Source: Hirudinaria manillensis
Taxonomy: Eukaryota > Annelida > Clitellata > Hirudinida > Hirudinidae
Assembly (NCBI GenBank): GCA_034509925.1
Contig: CM067529.1
Coordinates: 2,931,001 to 2,995,000 of the forward strand
Length of the DNA: 64,000 nucleotides
Direction: 5' to 3'
In this document: one piece after another, positions 1-12,024 of the stretch
Layout of the letters: the number at the start of each line of letters is the position of its first letter
Numbering within the stretch: the first letter of the stretch is position 1
Position numbers and translations under genes: made by a program
The notes under the pieces: generated by a model
The model's database searches: none
Told to the model about the DNA's origin: nothing
Seen by the model: only the letters and a program-made list of their open reading frames with translations

Positions 1-929
1 AACTGGTCGGCAAATATCAGAGGCGCGGAGATGTTTGTGGAGTCGAATCTTGGCATCGGAGAATGAGAAAATTATGAATTTCATATTTTATTCATTTATT
101 TACCCAAGGGCCTCTAGGGTTACTAAATAAAGTTTGTTCAACATTAGCCAAAAGAAAAAAATATAAAAAAAAAAACAATCAACCAGTGGAAGTTAGGAAA
201 TCATTGAAATCAAGCTCTGACATTAGTGATGGTAATTAGCGAGGCACGAGAGTTTGGAACCCGATAGTATCGGTGCTTACAAGATTTCACCGGTGGACTC
301 TCTGGTAACTTTCAGTCCAAAAGGTGATGTCTGATGCTCAACTCTGTAATCGGTCTCCCAAGCTTGGACTCCGGGAACCGGAGGCATTTCCAAGGGTACT
401 TCGTATCTTTGATTGTTAGGATCATACAACTGGAAATGAAAACAATGCCCTGAATGATTTGTGCTCTTCAGTTCGATTATTCAATCGTTTTAAATTTTGA
501 TAACACAATATATTTCAATAATCTTCATCAATGGTTAGTTCGACGCAAATTAATGACATTCACCTTGAAGTGAATTCTGGTTTTCGTTTCAAACCATATT
601 TTGAGAGCCAAAGTCGAAACATCGTTGGGCCAGGATGATGGTGTTGCTCGATTTAAGGTTGCTTCAAATCCATAACTCGTTTCTTTCCATTCCAAGACAT
701 TGTACGAATCGGGATTTGTCGGGAAATAGCAGTACGGCTGGTTCGGTAATCTGCCATCTTTCCAGCAACATTTCCTATCCGAACATTTGTTTGCATCTGC
801 ATGAGGTTCCGGGTGACAATCAAAGCGATTCTCCTGGTGCTGTATCTCACATATCGGTCCGGAAACCCCTTCGAGTCGGGTAGGCGCCGGCCCCAGCAAA
901 AACAGAACACAAACAAAGAGCAAATACAT
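1..929 (-). CDS. GH31 alpha-glucosidase (acid alpha-glucosidase / maltase-glucoamylase type), 5' three exons, partial
   Basis: Exons read as 564-929, 281-429 and 1-48; the gene continues beyond position 1. The start at 929 opens a hydrophobic signal peptide (MYLLFVCVLFLLGPAP). A six-cysteine P-type trefoil domain follows, about residues 25-75, with the family core CCW. After it comes the GH31 N-terminal beta-sandwich, seen as IHFK, then RYEVPLEMPP, SPFGLKVTR and LFDSTNISAPLIFADQ, the order found in animal lysosomal and intestinal alpha-glucosidases. The donors are GTGAAT and GTAAGC, and the phases 0 and 2 join cleanly. The catalytic domain lies outside the window, so activity is inferred from family. 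The enzyme class hydrolyses terminal alpha-1,4-linked glucose in the lysosome or extracellularly; the signal peptide fits either. A CAG acceptor just upstream of the ATG (near 950) suggests a 5' UTR exon further right. Confidence 0.9.
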
Positions 930-2372
930 ATTTGCCCTTAAAGCAACCTGCAAAACTGTTGCACTTATTGTTATATTGCAGTAATTACGAGCTATTAAAT
1001 TACTCTGCGCAGCGCCAAGGTTCGACAGAAATATAAGACTGTTCAAACACTGTGAAAAAAATCAATTTTTAAATCAAAGTTCGGCGGCCCAGCCTCCTTT
1101 CCTCAAATGGTCTAAAGTATAGTAATAATTAATAACCATCTAACGCTGACAGTTTTTCTTACATAATCACTAGTGACATGAGAAAAACTAGCCCTTTGAA
1201 AATGTTACAAATGTCAAAGTCGGCGTTCTAAGGGCGTAATTATGTTGTAGTTTCACTTTAATCGACTAGCTTTTTTCTGAGCTAATCTTTAATTCACATT
1301 AATAATAAAAAGTGATTATAAGTACTTATGAGATCAATCGGACTTGCCACTGTTGCCTTTTGCAGACATACTTGTTAGGGACCGCAAAGTAGGAAAGGAT
1401 TAAAACGTTTGTGGCAACACTTGACGTGGCCAGGAAACTGACTCCCCTCTCCATATCATATGTTTTGGGTGGGAATTTAAAAACATGACATCATCTGACC
1501 TGGTCTAGATATAGCTTTGATGAAGCCCTAATTAGGTTTTGATTGCCCTTACACGTTCAAAATGTTCAAATGTTTCTAGTTCAAAATGTAATATATCATT
1601 GTTTTTTGTGTAAAATATTTAACGCGTTTATTGCCAAAGGTAACGAATTTAGTCTCAGAAAAATCTGAATCAATAAATTGTTGTTTAATAATTGTTTAAT
1701 GGCGGCTCATAAGAAAAATAAGTTGTTTCAAATTCTTGTTTCTTGTATTTCTTGGTTCTGGGATCTCTAAGATGCAGCTTGTTCGTCTTTTATCCTGCTT
1801 AAACCTGGAATGGACTGGACGCCAATATTTCGGAAGCGTTTTGGTTAGATATGGGTTTGTAGCTAATTGAGATTAGCGCCATTAGCTAGTTTGATAATTA
1901 TCACTGATGATACTAAAATCAATGTTTGCACATGCTTCCTCCTTTCAGCCTTCTTTACTATGAGTGATAGATTAAAAATGTCCCCTATAACAGCGCACAA
2001 CACTTTTCTACCACACACACTGGTCTTTTAATTACCATATTTGTGGCAAAGTTCAATTAAATTCAATAAATATAGAATATTAAGCTCCATTTAGCTATTA
2101 TTCGATTGAAAAATAATGCATATATAATAAAGACTGAAAGAAAAATAACCTCAAAGCGATTTTTAAATCACGATTAAATTTGAATTTCAAGAGTTTTAAT
2201 TAAATGCAAATATTTTAATGCAAAATTCGTTGAAATTAATATTGAAGTGTTGCTATTTTAATTTCGACGAAACCTGGCATACTAATCGCAGTCTACTTTT
2301 AAAAGCGAAGTTTGTCACCATAACGAGGCTGTGTATGTGTTGAAGTGCAGGTGGCGATTCTGGATATTGGAA
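930..2372. other. Divergent intergenic region between the GH31 and SWEET genes
   Basis: About 1.4 kb of AT-rich, mostly unique DNA between two divergent start codons. It probably holds both promoters and the upstream UTR exon of the glucosidase. I see no coding exon and no long tandem repeat, in contrast with the rest of the window. Confidence 0.6.
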
Positions 2373-3814
2373 ATGGAGAACGTCGAAATACTGCAATACA
2401 CGACATTAACTTTGACGTTTTTGCTGCATTTGTCCGGCCTGTTAGTTTTTAAAGTTTTTTTTCTTTTAATTATGGGATAAATTATTTGCCATTACTTTGC
2501 ATTTTGTGATTTCAATGTCACAAGCTAAACTTCCTTAGAAGCCATTAATTTAAAATATATTTTCTAAATGATTTTAGATACCAAAAAATTAAAGATGTAA
2601 TTATTCTTTAAGAGTAATTATAAATCTTCTAAAAGTAGATTAATAGTATTGCCTCCCAATTATCTCCTCCTGTTTTTATTGTTTGTGTTTTTTTTAAATG
2701 AGCCTGTTTTTTCAATTTCAATTCTTGAGTGACATTTTGCAGGCCACCATGTCTGAAAATGTGGAAAACAAGGTCAACATCCAATGTTCCATTCTATGTC
2801 TTCATTTTGTCAGCCCTGAAGTAAACGTTTAAAGCTAATTCTTGATCATTGATTACTACATAACCGTGATTTAATTAGTTGCAGTGCCATGATATATTAT
2901 AGTATGCTGATCGAGCAAGATTCCCTATTTTATTTGAATCTTGCTGGTTTCACGTTGTATGCATTCTACATCGGCAGCTATGTTCTATGTACGAAAGATA
3001 AAGTAAGTTTGCTTTTAGAAAATACTAATCTTGTTCATATTTTTGCCTAATTATTTTTTTATGGTTGGTAAGATGGTTTTCATTTGCAGTTAGGTCACAT
3101 GTAGTAAAATATGTAATAAAGAGTTATTAGTTATTTAAAAGTTAATTTTTCTGTCATCAGTTGACTTCATTTTTAATTCTCTCATCAATCGGAGTGGGTC
3201 AATTGGGCCACTTTTACTGGGTCCACTACATTCTAGAAGAGCATTTCAAAGCCAACTCACTAGGGAAGCTGTTGCTGGCAGTGAATGTTCTGCTCGTTGC
3301 AACGTTGGCCTGGGAAGTGGTAAGTGGTGTCATTTATGGATAGCTGAGTTTGAGACGAGAGAACATTTGAACGTTCCAATTCAACTTTCAGATTCTAAAC
3401 TTGATTTATAAAGATGCTAAAGGCATGCCACTTGTCATGATATTTTCCAACCTTTTGTGCATGACTTCTTGGCTGCTCTATGGGCTATACCTGAATGATT
3501 TCTACATTTATGTGAGTTTTTTTTTTATATCTAAACTTTCCTAGGCATTGCTGTGTTTGTGTTTATCAAATAAGTTTTTATTTTAATCTGATAAAGATTT
3601 AAAGATATTGATTAATAATATTATATTCATGTCCTTTTGCATATCTAGATTGCATATATCATGATAGATATAGATATCTAGATATGAAATGACATCGATG
3701 AAAATGCCTTTTGTTTTCCAGTTTCCAAATGTTCCCGGTGTCTTGGTGATGATCATAAAGTTGATTCTTACATACTTCTTCTGCAGTAATGGAGAAGGAG
3801 AAAAGTGTTCTTAA
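2373..3814 (+). CDS. SWEET (MtN3/saliva) sugar transporter, complete, six exons
   Basis: Exons 2373-2440, 2743-2820, 2885-3002, 3161-3319, 3392-3511 and 3722-3814 join in frame to give 211 residues, the usual animal SWEET length. The product is a seven-helix membrane uniporter: two triple-helix MtN3 repeats joined by a linker helix. Repeat 1 contains RSTSNVPFYVF and a LNLAGFTLYAFYIGSYVL helix. Repeat 2 contains KDAKGMPLVMIFSNLL, then TSWLLYGLYLNDFYIYFPN and PGVLVMIIKLILTYFF, matching the family pattern of GMPF, W-LYG and PN-G. Introns are short (64 to 302 bp) with GT/AG borders. The start ATG has G at +4. The family moves mono- or disaccharides down their gradient across plasma or Golgi membranes; the exact substrate cannot be read from sequence. 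Animals often have a single copy, but orthology to SWEET1 is only presumed. Confidence 0.94.
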
Positions 3815-5059
3815 GAACCTGAACTTTATCCTGTATTTAAGTCTACGTTGATGAATTCCCGTGCGTCTTTGTGCGTATGCGATATTAAGAATTTTCGATC
3901 CGTTTATTGATAGATATAAGCCATTTGCTCACTTGAACGTTTGTCCATTCGTCTGGAACTTCCGAGCCATTTATTAGATTTTCTGATTGAATTTTAAGCG
4001 CCATCCATGTAGCTTATTTTTCATCTTTTTTTGCGCATATTCAAGTCAGACTCTAACAACAACTTCGTAGTTTGTTTACAAATAGTTCGTCGCCAAATAA
4101 GGACGTTCATTTGAGTCGGTAATCGAAAGATTATCTACGATTTTAAGGACCCAATTGATGGCCTCCACTTTTGAGATTCAAAGTGCGACTTGCCAACCTT
4201 AGACTCCCCCAACGAATTAGAAATCGTTAACAAAATGAGGGCCAGAGTAAAAAAAAAGAAATTATCTTTTTGTGACCGCGAGTTCGCATTTGTACGCGGT
4301 GTTAGGGGTTTTTCCAATGTAGGTAAATAAATTCGTCACTTTTGAAGATACCGCTTTTGGAGCGATCGATTTTTGGCAGGCACAGATGGTGTTTACAATC
4401 GCCTTTTGTCGTGATTTTGAAATTAATTTGTCTTAATTTATTGCTGCAGAATTACTAGAGCTTCTAAAGAACAGATGAATTAAAACATCATGAACTTGTT
4501 GAAACAGAGCCCTTTATTGATTAATCAATGAGTCCTAATTTGGTGGCAGAGGTAGCTTTGAGTCAATAACCAATTTCGATCCCTCAAAATGCCCCAGATA
4601 CGTCTTCTGTGAAATATTTGCAAACATCGTTGATGAAAGTAGAGCAAGAGTTTGATAAAATCTAATAAAAAATTAATAGAACTAATCAAATTAGAATGTT
4701 AAACTTTGGAAGAATTAAGACAACAAAAATTCCGGAGAGACCATTTCCAAAGTTATGTAAAAGTTTAAATATAATTTAGTAAAATGGTCCATATCGTCAT
4801 CATCATCACGAGGAAAGTTATCGATCGAAATCAAAGTTATGAGTTCACTTTGTTTTTAGAACCCCTATTGATCAGTTAGACATTTTAAAATGTCTTTTTT
4901 CACCTTCGCGTTTGATTGCTGACAGTGAGAATATTGAAGCATATTGTACAACATTTTTGGTAAAGTTCTGAGCCTGGCTTTCAAGGTAACTGATAACTTT
5001 CAATTGAACGTGTTAATTTTAGACATGTGCATTATTAAGAATTAATTTTCATTCATTAG
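3815..5059. other. SWEET 3' UTR and spacer to the next small gene
   Basis: The first AATAAA downstream of the SWEET stop is at 4326-4331, so the 3' UTR may be about 500 bp. A possible tiny exon lies near 4926-4959 (after a GACAG acceptor, ending before GTAAAG). It could extend the small membrane-protein gene upstream, but it is too short to support. Confidence 0.4.
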
Positions 5060-5461
5060 ATGCGCAAAATCATGGGTATAATTATGATCTCAGTCTCCAT
5101 AATTATCTTTGTGGTGTTGGTCATTGTCATCAGCGAAGGATATTATTCGGAGGTAGGACTATCTTTAGCGTACATGTACTTTATTGTATTGATAAGCTCA
5201 TCACGTACAACTTGTATTTGATCGTGAATAGAATGAAAAGACAACAGACTCCATGTACACTCCAGATTCCAGCAATGACGATGGATTCACAACGCCAGAA
5301 GACGCTGGTTCAGAGAAGATGCCACTGTCCCAGGTGACTCTAGCTTACTTCAAAATGAGTTTGAGAAAAGTTTTATTTATTTATTTTTTTTTTAAATTCA
5401 TTCAAATAACGTTCAGGGCCCCTCCTCTTTCGAAAACGTTTCAGTTGAACGGACTGTGTAA
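5060..5461 (+). CDS. Small single-pass membrane protein with acidic tail, unrecognised
   Basis: Exon 5060-5152 begins with ATG directly after an AG acceptor. It encodes a basic start (MRK) and a hydrophobic helix of Ile, Val and Phe (about residues 5-25), ending EGYYSE before a GTAGGA donor. Exon 5232-5333 continues in phase 0 with an acidic, Ser/Thr-rich tail (YTPDSSNDDGFTTPEDAG), ending at a GTGACT donor. The last exon is uncertain. 5417-5461 gives a 14-residue end finishing ERTV; a strong acceptor at 5605 would instead give SSV and a stop at 5615-5617. A GTGAGT donor at 5506 and AATAAA at 5682-5687 suggest the transcript ends near 5.7 kb. I do not recognise the protein. It may be the C-terminal part of a larger type I protein whose upstream exons I missed. 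Confidence 0.5.
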
Positions 5462-5681
5462 TCTGTATCGATTGTTTTGTTTTTTTTTGGAAATCATGGC
5501 AAATCTGTGAGTATTGAGGAAAGGGTAAGGTTATTATCATTTTCCAAATTTATAAATAATGTCCTATTTATCGGTTGCTTTAAATTTTCATTTTGTTTAT
5601 TTCAGTCTAGTGTTTAGCCCAAGAAGGCTCTTTGCATGACTTCAAACCTGTTCATATGGAATTTTTAATGGTTTTGATGTT

Positions 5682-5687
5682 AATAAA
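5682..5687 (+). terminator. Candidate polyadenylation signal of the small membrane-protein gene
   Basis: AATAAA lies 65 bp after the alternative stop at 5615-5617 and about 220 bp after the stop at 5459-5461. Confidence 0.4.
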
Positions 5688-6414
5688 TGTTGTCCTACCC
5701 TAGTAGTTCCTTGAAATTTCCTCGACTTCATCTGACAGAGCATGTTATTGCACAGTTGTTTGTTATAAACCAATGATAATTAATACTGGATTATTATAAA
5801 TCATTGATATTAATTAATAAATGGATTGGATCCACGAATCGCGAAGTGAAGCCAGCGACACCTGCGTTCGAGGCGTCTGAACCGCTAAAGATCTTTTCCT
5901 CATCAGGATTGCATCTTGGAGGTCTTTAATTAATCAGAACGACTGGGGAGTAGAATTTGTCCCGAGAGGTTGGTCGTAAATAACACCGCCTTCTTGAGGG
6001 CAGACTGCGATGTTAGCTGCTTCTTTGATAAAATGCATCGTCCTGACTCGTACTCTTGTAATCGTACTGTTGTAATCGTACTGTTGTAATTGTACTGTTG
6101 TAATCGTACTGTTGTAATTGTATTGTAATTGTACTGTAATTGTATTGTAATTGTATTGTAATTATTTTATAATTGTGCAAGCAATTACAATCTCGTCTGT
6201 GACCGCTCTGCTATACACCTCGAAAAGTACCGAGTCGTTGAGATTCTTGTTTTTTTTTTCTTATTTTTCTTGAATTTTTAATTTTTTTTGTTTCATCACA
6301 TCCCATCTGGTCACGTGGTCTCCGGTTGTTTGATGACGGAGGTGCAAATGGTTCTGTATTTTTTATGAGGGAATGTGGCGAAAGTGGATGGGTGGAATGA
6401 GTGAGGGAGAAAGA

Positions 6415-6556
6415 GAGAGAGTGAGGTTGGGTGGTTGAGGGGAGAGAGAGAGTGAGTGAGGTTGGGTGGTTGAGGGGAGAGAGAGAGAGAGAGTGAGGTT
6501 GGGTGGTTGAGGGGAGAGAGAGAGAGAGAGTGAGGTTGGGTGGTTGAGGGGAGAGC
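6415..6556. repeat. Minisatellite, about four 35-37 bp units
   Basis: The unit core GAGGTTGGGTGGTTGAGGGG starts at 6423, 6458, 6495 and 6532. It alternates with (GA)n runs of varying length. Confidence 0.9.
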
Positions 6557-7141
6557 TTTAGGTCTCGCCGAGAGGACAGAGATTCGTTTCAAATATGTCC
6601 ACATGTCGGTTTTTGAGAGCCCGTCGTGAATAATTGATGCGGAAAATGAAGGGAAAAGTTGAAATAATTCTCGCATCTTTGCCTCCCTTGGTGCTTCTCA
6701 AATCCAGACTTAAAAACGCCCGAAAACAGCCTGGAAACTGGAAGGCCTGGGCCAACGTTCGGCTGATTAGGATTCCAATTCATCGGAAGATGTCGCTCTG
6801 AATTTCAGACGTGATTTCGGAAGCTGCAAGTCGAGCTTGAAGATGAAGATGGAGCTTGAAGCGATGGTGGTGATGACATTTTTGTGTGGAGACATTTGTT
6901 GATTGGTCTTCATTAGAACCTCATTGAACACTTGAACAGTTCATCAGACGCTCGCTCCTCTCACTCGTCAGAGCACGTCACGTGACACACGCCAAGACGG
7001 TAACCTTTTCCCCATCAAGGGAGATTTGGAAAGGTCAAAAAAAGAAAAGAAAAGACAACACAACAAAAAAATTAATTTTCCTGTTTTTTCGATAACGAAT
7101 TTTCAGATAGGAAAAATACCTTTCAAGAAGCATTTTCAAAG

Positions 7142-7287
<146 letters not shown>

Positions 7288-8224
7288 AAGACAGCATTAG
7301 ACGAAACAAAACCAGAAAAAGGAATTTTCGTCGTTGCAATAAAGCAGTAGTCAATTGCAACTTGATTTGTAGCTCGCTCAGTACATCGCCTCCCCATTGT
7401 ACGCCAAAAGCCTATTGTACTCGTCTCCCGAGTACGACAAAACACCTGTAATAACATTTCACCTGTTGGAAATTTCAAACTCAGAGAATCAATTTTGAAG
7501 AGGAAAAGTTGCACTTGGAAAGCTTAAACCAAACCGATGGCTCTTTGAAGTGGAAATAAATTTCTTTTTTTAAAATTCAAATTAAAGACGACCTCCTATA
7601 ACCACCACTAACACCACCACTAGCAATAACAACAACAACAACAACAACGACGACGACGACGACGACGATCTCAACATAAAAGTATTGGTTGATTGAGCAT
7701 AAATTTACGGTGATGATGATGTTGGTGGTGTTGCTGGTGATGATGATGATGTTGGTGTTTAGACTCGTCACTGAGTCTCTGTGATGGTACAACAACAACA
7801 ACAACAGCAACATTGGAACGTAGTCGACCGACGGAATATTTAAATTTCTGAATTATTAACATCATAATTATTTTATTATTAATTAAAACAATAAAATTAG
7901 TTTTGAAAAATCCTGGAGCTTATATTATATATTATAAAATAATTATTTTAACAATTTCTTCATAATTAATACATACTTTAAATTGTGTAATAAATTAGAT
8001 TGTAATTACTTAAAGTATTTTTTTAACTTGTCGAGTGGTCATCGGACGAGTTATTGCGGAGTTATTAAAAATTTATATTTTTTAAATATTCCTAAAACAA
8101 ATATTAAAGCTATTAAAAATTATTTTGACAAATGACGCAAAAAAAAAAATTTTGTTCTATATTTTCTTTCTGACAACAACTGAAACTTAAATTAATTTTT
8201 AAGCGGAAATTTTCTTTATGTTTA

Positions 8225-8255
<31 letters not shown>

Positions 8256-9408
8256 GAATTAGTCTTCTCTCATCCACTGAAGGATGGAAGGAAGGAAATT
8301 TCGGATGGTCTTTAAGATTTTAGCTTCAAAATAAATAATATATATAAATGAAAATAATAATAATAATAATAATTGATAAATTATCAAGTACATAAACAAA
8401 ATATATAAATTGGTATAACATAATATATCGTATATCATTTATTAAACATGAACAATTTTAAGAATAATTTATAAATTAAAAATTACAAAATAATTATAAA
8501 TTATAATCATAATTTTAATATCCTTAATAATTAAGCAGAGCTGATTTTCAGTCGGCCGGGAACGCATTAACTCGACCAAATGATTTATTAATCGACCTCC
8601 CAGTGTAAACTCCCGCCAGTTTGCTGTAAATGTTCTTGTCGTCTGCTCGTGGAAGCGGTCTAAGAATAGAATGGAAAGATCCTGCAGAGTTCATTCTGGA
8701 TTATTCCCCTGAGTGTCCAATGCTTCAAGCGGATGACGGAAACGAATTAATTTCATTTTATTTATTTATTTATTTATTTGTTTATTTATTCAAATTAAAT
8801 TAACTTTTCGAGGTTTTACTTATTAAATGTCCTAATAGAATTTGAAAAGATGACGGTTTTAAACGAGAGGTAGAATATGTTTTTGGTTGTTGACTTTAAA
8901 ATGTTTTGTTTACAAAATGTTGGTTTAAATTGTTTTTCTTAATATATTAACAAAAAAATAATTCAAACATTTTTAAGCATAAAATGCAATCTATGATGGA
9001 TTTATGACGAGGCATTGAGATCTGATAAATAAAATAATAAAAATAATAAAAATAAAAATAATAAAAAAAAACATTTTTTAAACATTTAGTGAGAACTGAA
9101 AATAGGTTTTAAAATGTATTAATAGCATTTTAAGACATTTATGTTCTTAAATGTTCTTAAATTTTGGTGAACATTAAGCCAAAAACAGAAGCATTTTGTC
9201 ATAAAATATCTGCCTCCTGGTGTCAGAGGAGATGATTTTTTAAAATGTTTTTGTTTAAAAATAAAAAAAAATTTATTCGCCATTAAGAATTTAAGTCACA
9301 ATGGAGGAATTAAATTATTAAACTATTAAATTAAATTTAAATTGAATTAAATAGTTGGCCAATTATAATTCCCTTTGCGGAATTAATGGAATTGAATGAA
9401 TTGATTGC

Positions 9409-9442
<34 letters not shown>

Positions 9443-9903
9443 TTCTTATTAAATAGTAAAATGTTGTGAATTGTAAATAAAAACATTTCTAGAAGTGAGA
9501 AGTCTTATTAGTTTAATTGATTAAATTGGAAATTATAATTTATTTAAAAACTCATATTTTGTCCTTCTCTAATTCGGCCACATCATTATCAATACCACCG
9601 TCATCATTTTCTTCATCATTATCATCACCCTCATCCATCACCATAACATAAACAGAATCATCTCAATCATCGTCGTCGTCATCATCAGCATTGCTCCTCT
9701 CAGAACTGGTGCTCGAAGCGTCAAGAAATTAAAAGCCTTTATATGGACGCGTAGACGTTTGATCAAATCTCTGGAGAGCAGTTTGAGAGTTAATATCCAT
9801 TCCAATTTTTCAAGATATTATTAAACCGGATTTTTACTGCAAAAATAAGAAAATAAAAAAAATAATATCAACACTCGTAATTCCTGGTGACTCGTAATAT
9901 CAA

Positions 9904-9923
9904 TCAGTCAACAAATCAATCGG

Positions 9924-9962
<39 letters not shown>

Positions 9963-9979
9963 GTCAACAAATCAATCGG

Positions 9980-10010
<31 letters not shown>

Positions 10011-10011
10011 A
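9904..10011. repeat. (AATC)n array with a duplicated 56 bp segment
   Basis: The segment CAGTCAACAAATCAATCGG occurs at 9905 and again at 9961, each followed by AATC units. Confidence 0.85.
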
Positions 10012-11958
10012 TTGATGAAATATTTGTTATTATATATGTATATATATATATTTTGTTATAATATTTAACAAAGAATTATTATTTGAGAATTGATGGGAAT
10101 AATTACTCGGGTCGTAATATCAGTCTTAAATCATATAATCGGACGGAAATGCCGAAGCTGACACGTTCTAAAAATAGAAAATGCAGGTGGCCCGCACCTT
10201 GGTTGTCAACCAAGGGCCATCAATCAGGGGGTAATGGTCCCACATTCAATCACAATTTCTTTCTTCAACGATTCACGTCGCAACATTTCGAAACTCCGAC
10301 GTCTGGAAAAACCCGCGATCGAGTAGATTGAAAGCGGGGTTTTCCAATGGTTTTCCCGGCGTTAGCGATATTTAAGACTAGGGCAGCATAATATTAATAA
10401 ATTTGGTGAAGGAAAATATAACGAAAGAAAATTATAATTGAGGCTATTATCTGCCAATAATTTAAAAATTATGACTTAAATTTGAAAACAAAGTTGACAA
10501 AGCATAAGCAACTTACAATAAGTAATTAATGTCGAGTCTACATTCCTGTGTGGTTTAATACAGGATCTTCAAGGGAAGTTGCATAATAAATTGAACAATA
10601 ATAAACATAAAATTATATAATTATTAAAGTAATTATATTAATAACTCGTAATATTTTAAAACATTATAAATATATTAATATAATAGTATTATAGTAATAT
10701 AATAATAATATTATATTAATTATATTAATAATTTAAAACATTTTACAAATATTATGACAGTAATTATATTAATAATTTATAACCTTGGCGGATCATAAAG
10801 TCAGCTTGAAGTTCAAGTTAATTAAAATGAAAGGAATAAGAAAGCTTGTCGGCCTGCTAAGATGGAGATGTTCCGGAGATCACTTTGCATAATTACGCCC
10901 CACAGCTTTTCACCAATCAATTGGAAGGATATAATAATAATAATAATAATTATCATTATCATTATTATTATGGTAATTATTATGATAATGGTATCGATTA
11001 TAATAATTTATTAATTAGTGCCTAGGATGGGCTAATGAGTCTAGTTTAGTTAGGCGGTCAGTCCATGATGGTATTTGATGATGACGATACTGAAGTTAGG
11101 AATGATGATGATGACGACGACGACGACGATGCCGGAAGCGTTGATGCCATCAATAATGGCGAATTAATGTTAATTATCATTTATTATTATAATTACAGCA
11201 CAAGCGACTGGCGAAACGTTTTGCATGGATTATGTTAATTGGATTAACAGAAATTAACGAGCGAAACTCCACAGCGATGGTAGGCAATCAAATAGAAAAA
11301 TGACAAACATTTTAAACTCGTGCGTCATCGGTAATGTCGTATATTAATTTATAATAGGGCCATATTATTAATACTATCAAGTTAAAGTTAAACAAATTAT
11401 TTGGTATAATAATAATATAATAAATTATAATATCAGTAATACATTAACATTAACATTAATTATTAATAATAATCAGTTAAAATTAAAGAAATTATTTGGT
11501 ATAATAATAATAATAATAATAATAGTAATAGTAATAAATTAACATTGCAATGAAGTTTTTATATTAATAACGATAACAGGATTATTATTATTAACAATAA
11601 CTGTTATTATACAAATAGACGTAGTAATAATTTAAATTATGTTAGAATATGTTTGCCAATAATCCATTATCAACAGACATTGAGATGCCAGCCACCAACA
11701 GCCAGTCACGTGATATTAAAATGTAAATAAGAAAAGACTTCTGTTTCTGTAACCCAGGCGAACTGATGGAAAGAAGGAATGGCGAGAAATAAAGGAATGA
11801 AAGGGCGACCTTAAACTTTTATAGGGTGGACCACTGGCAGGGTGTTAATTTCTCAAAGGTATCCTGATAGGAGGAGAGTTTTAAAAGGAATGTCTTAATC
11901 TGAGACTCCAGGCGCTTGTTCAACTTTTCAAAGTCCTAGATGCCGGGGAATAATTCTT

Positions 11959-11961
<3 letters not shown>

Positions 11962-12024
<63 letters not shown>
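11962..12024. repeat. (ATT)n microsatellite
   Basis: About 21 near-perfect ATT units in intergenic DNA. Confidence 0.95.

Noticed and set aside
4135-4317. 60-codon minus frame with a hydrophobic stretch
   Set aside because: No splice sites or homology, and it lies in the probable SWEET 3' UTR.
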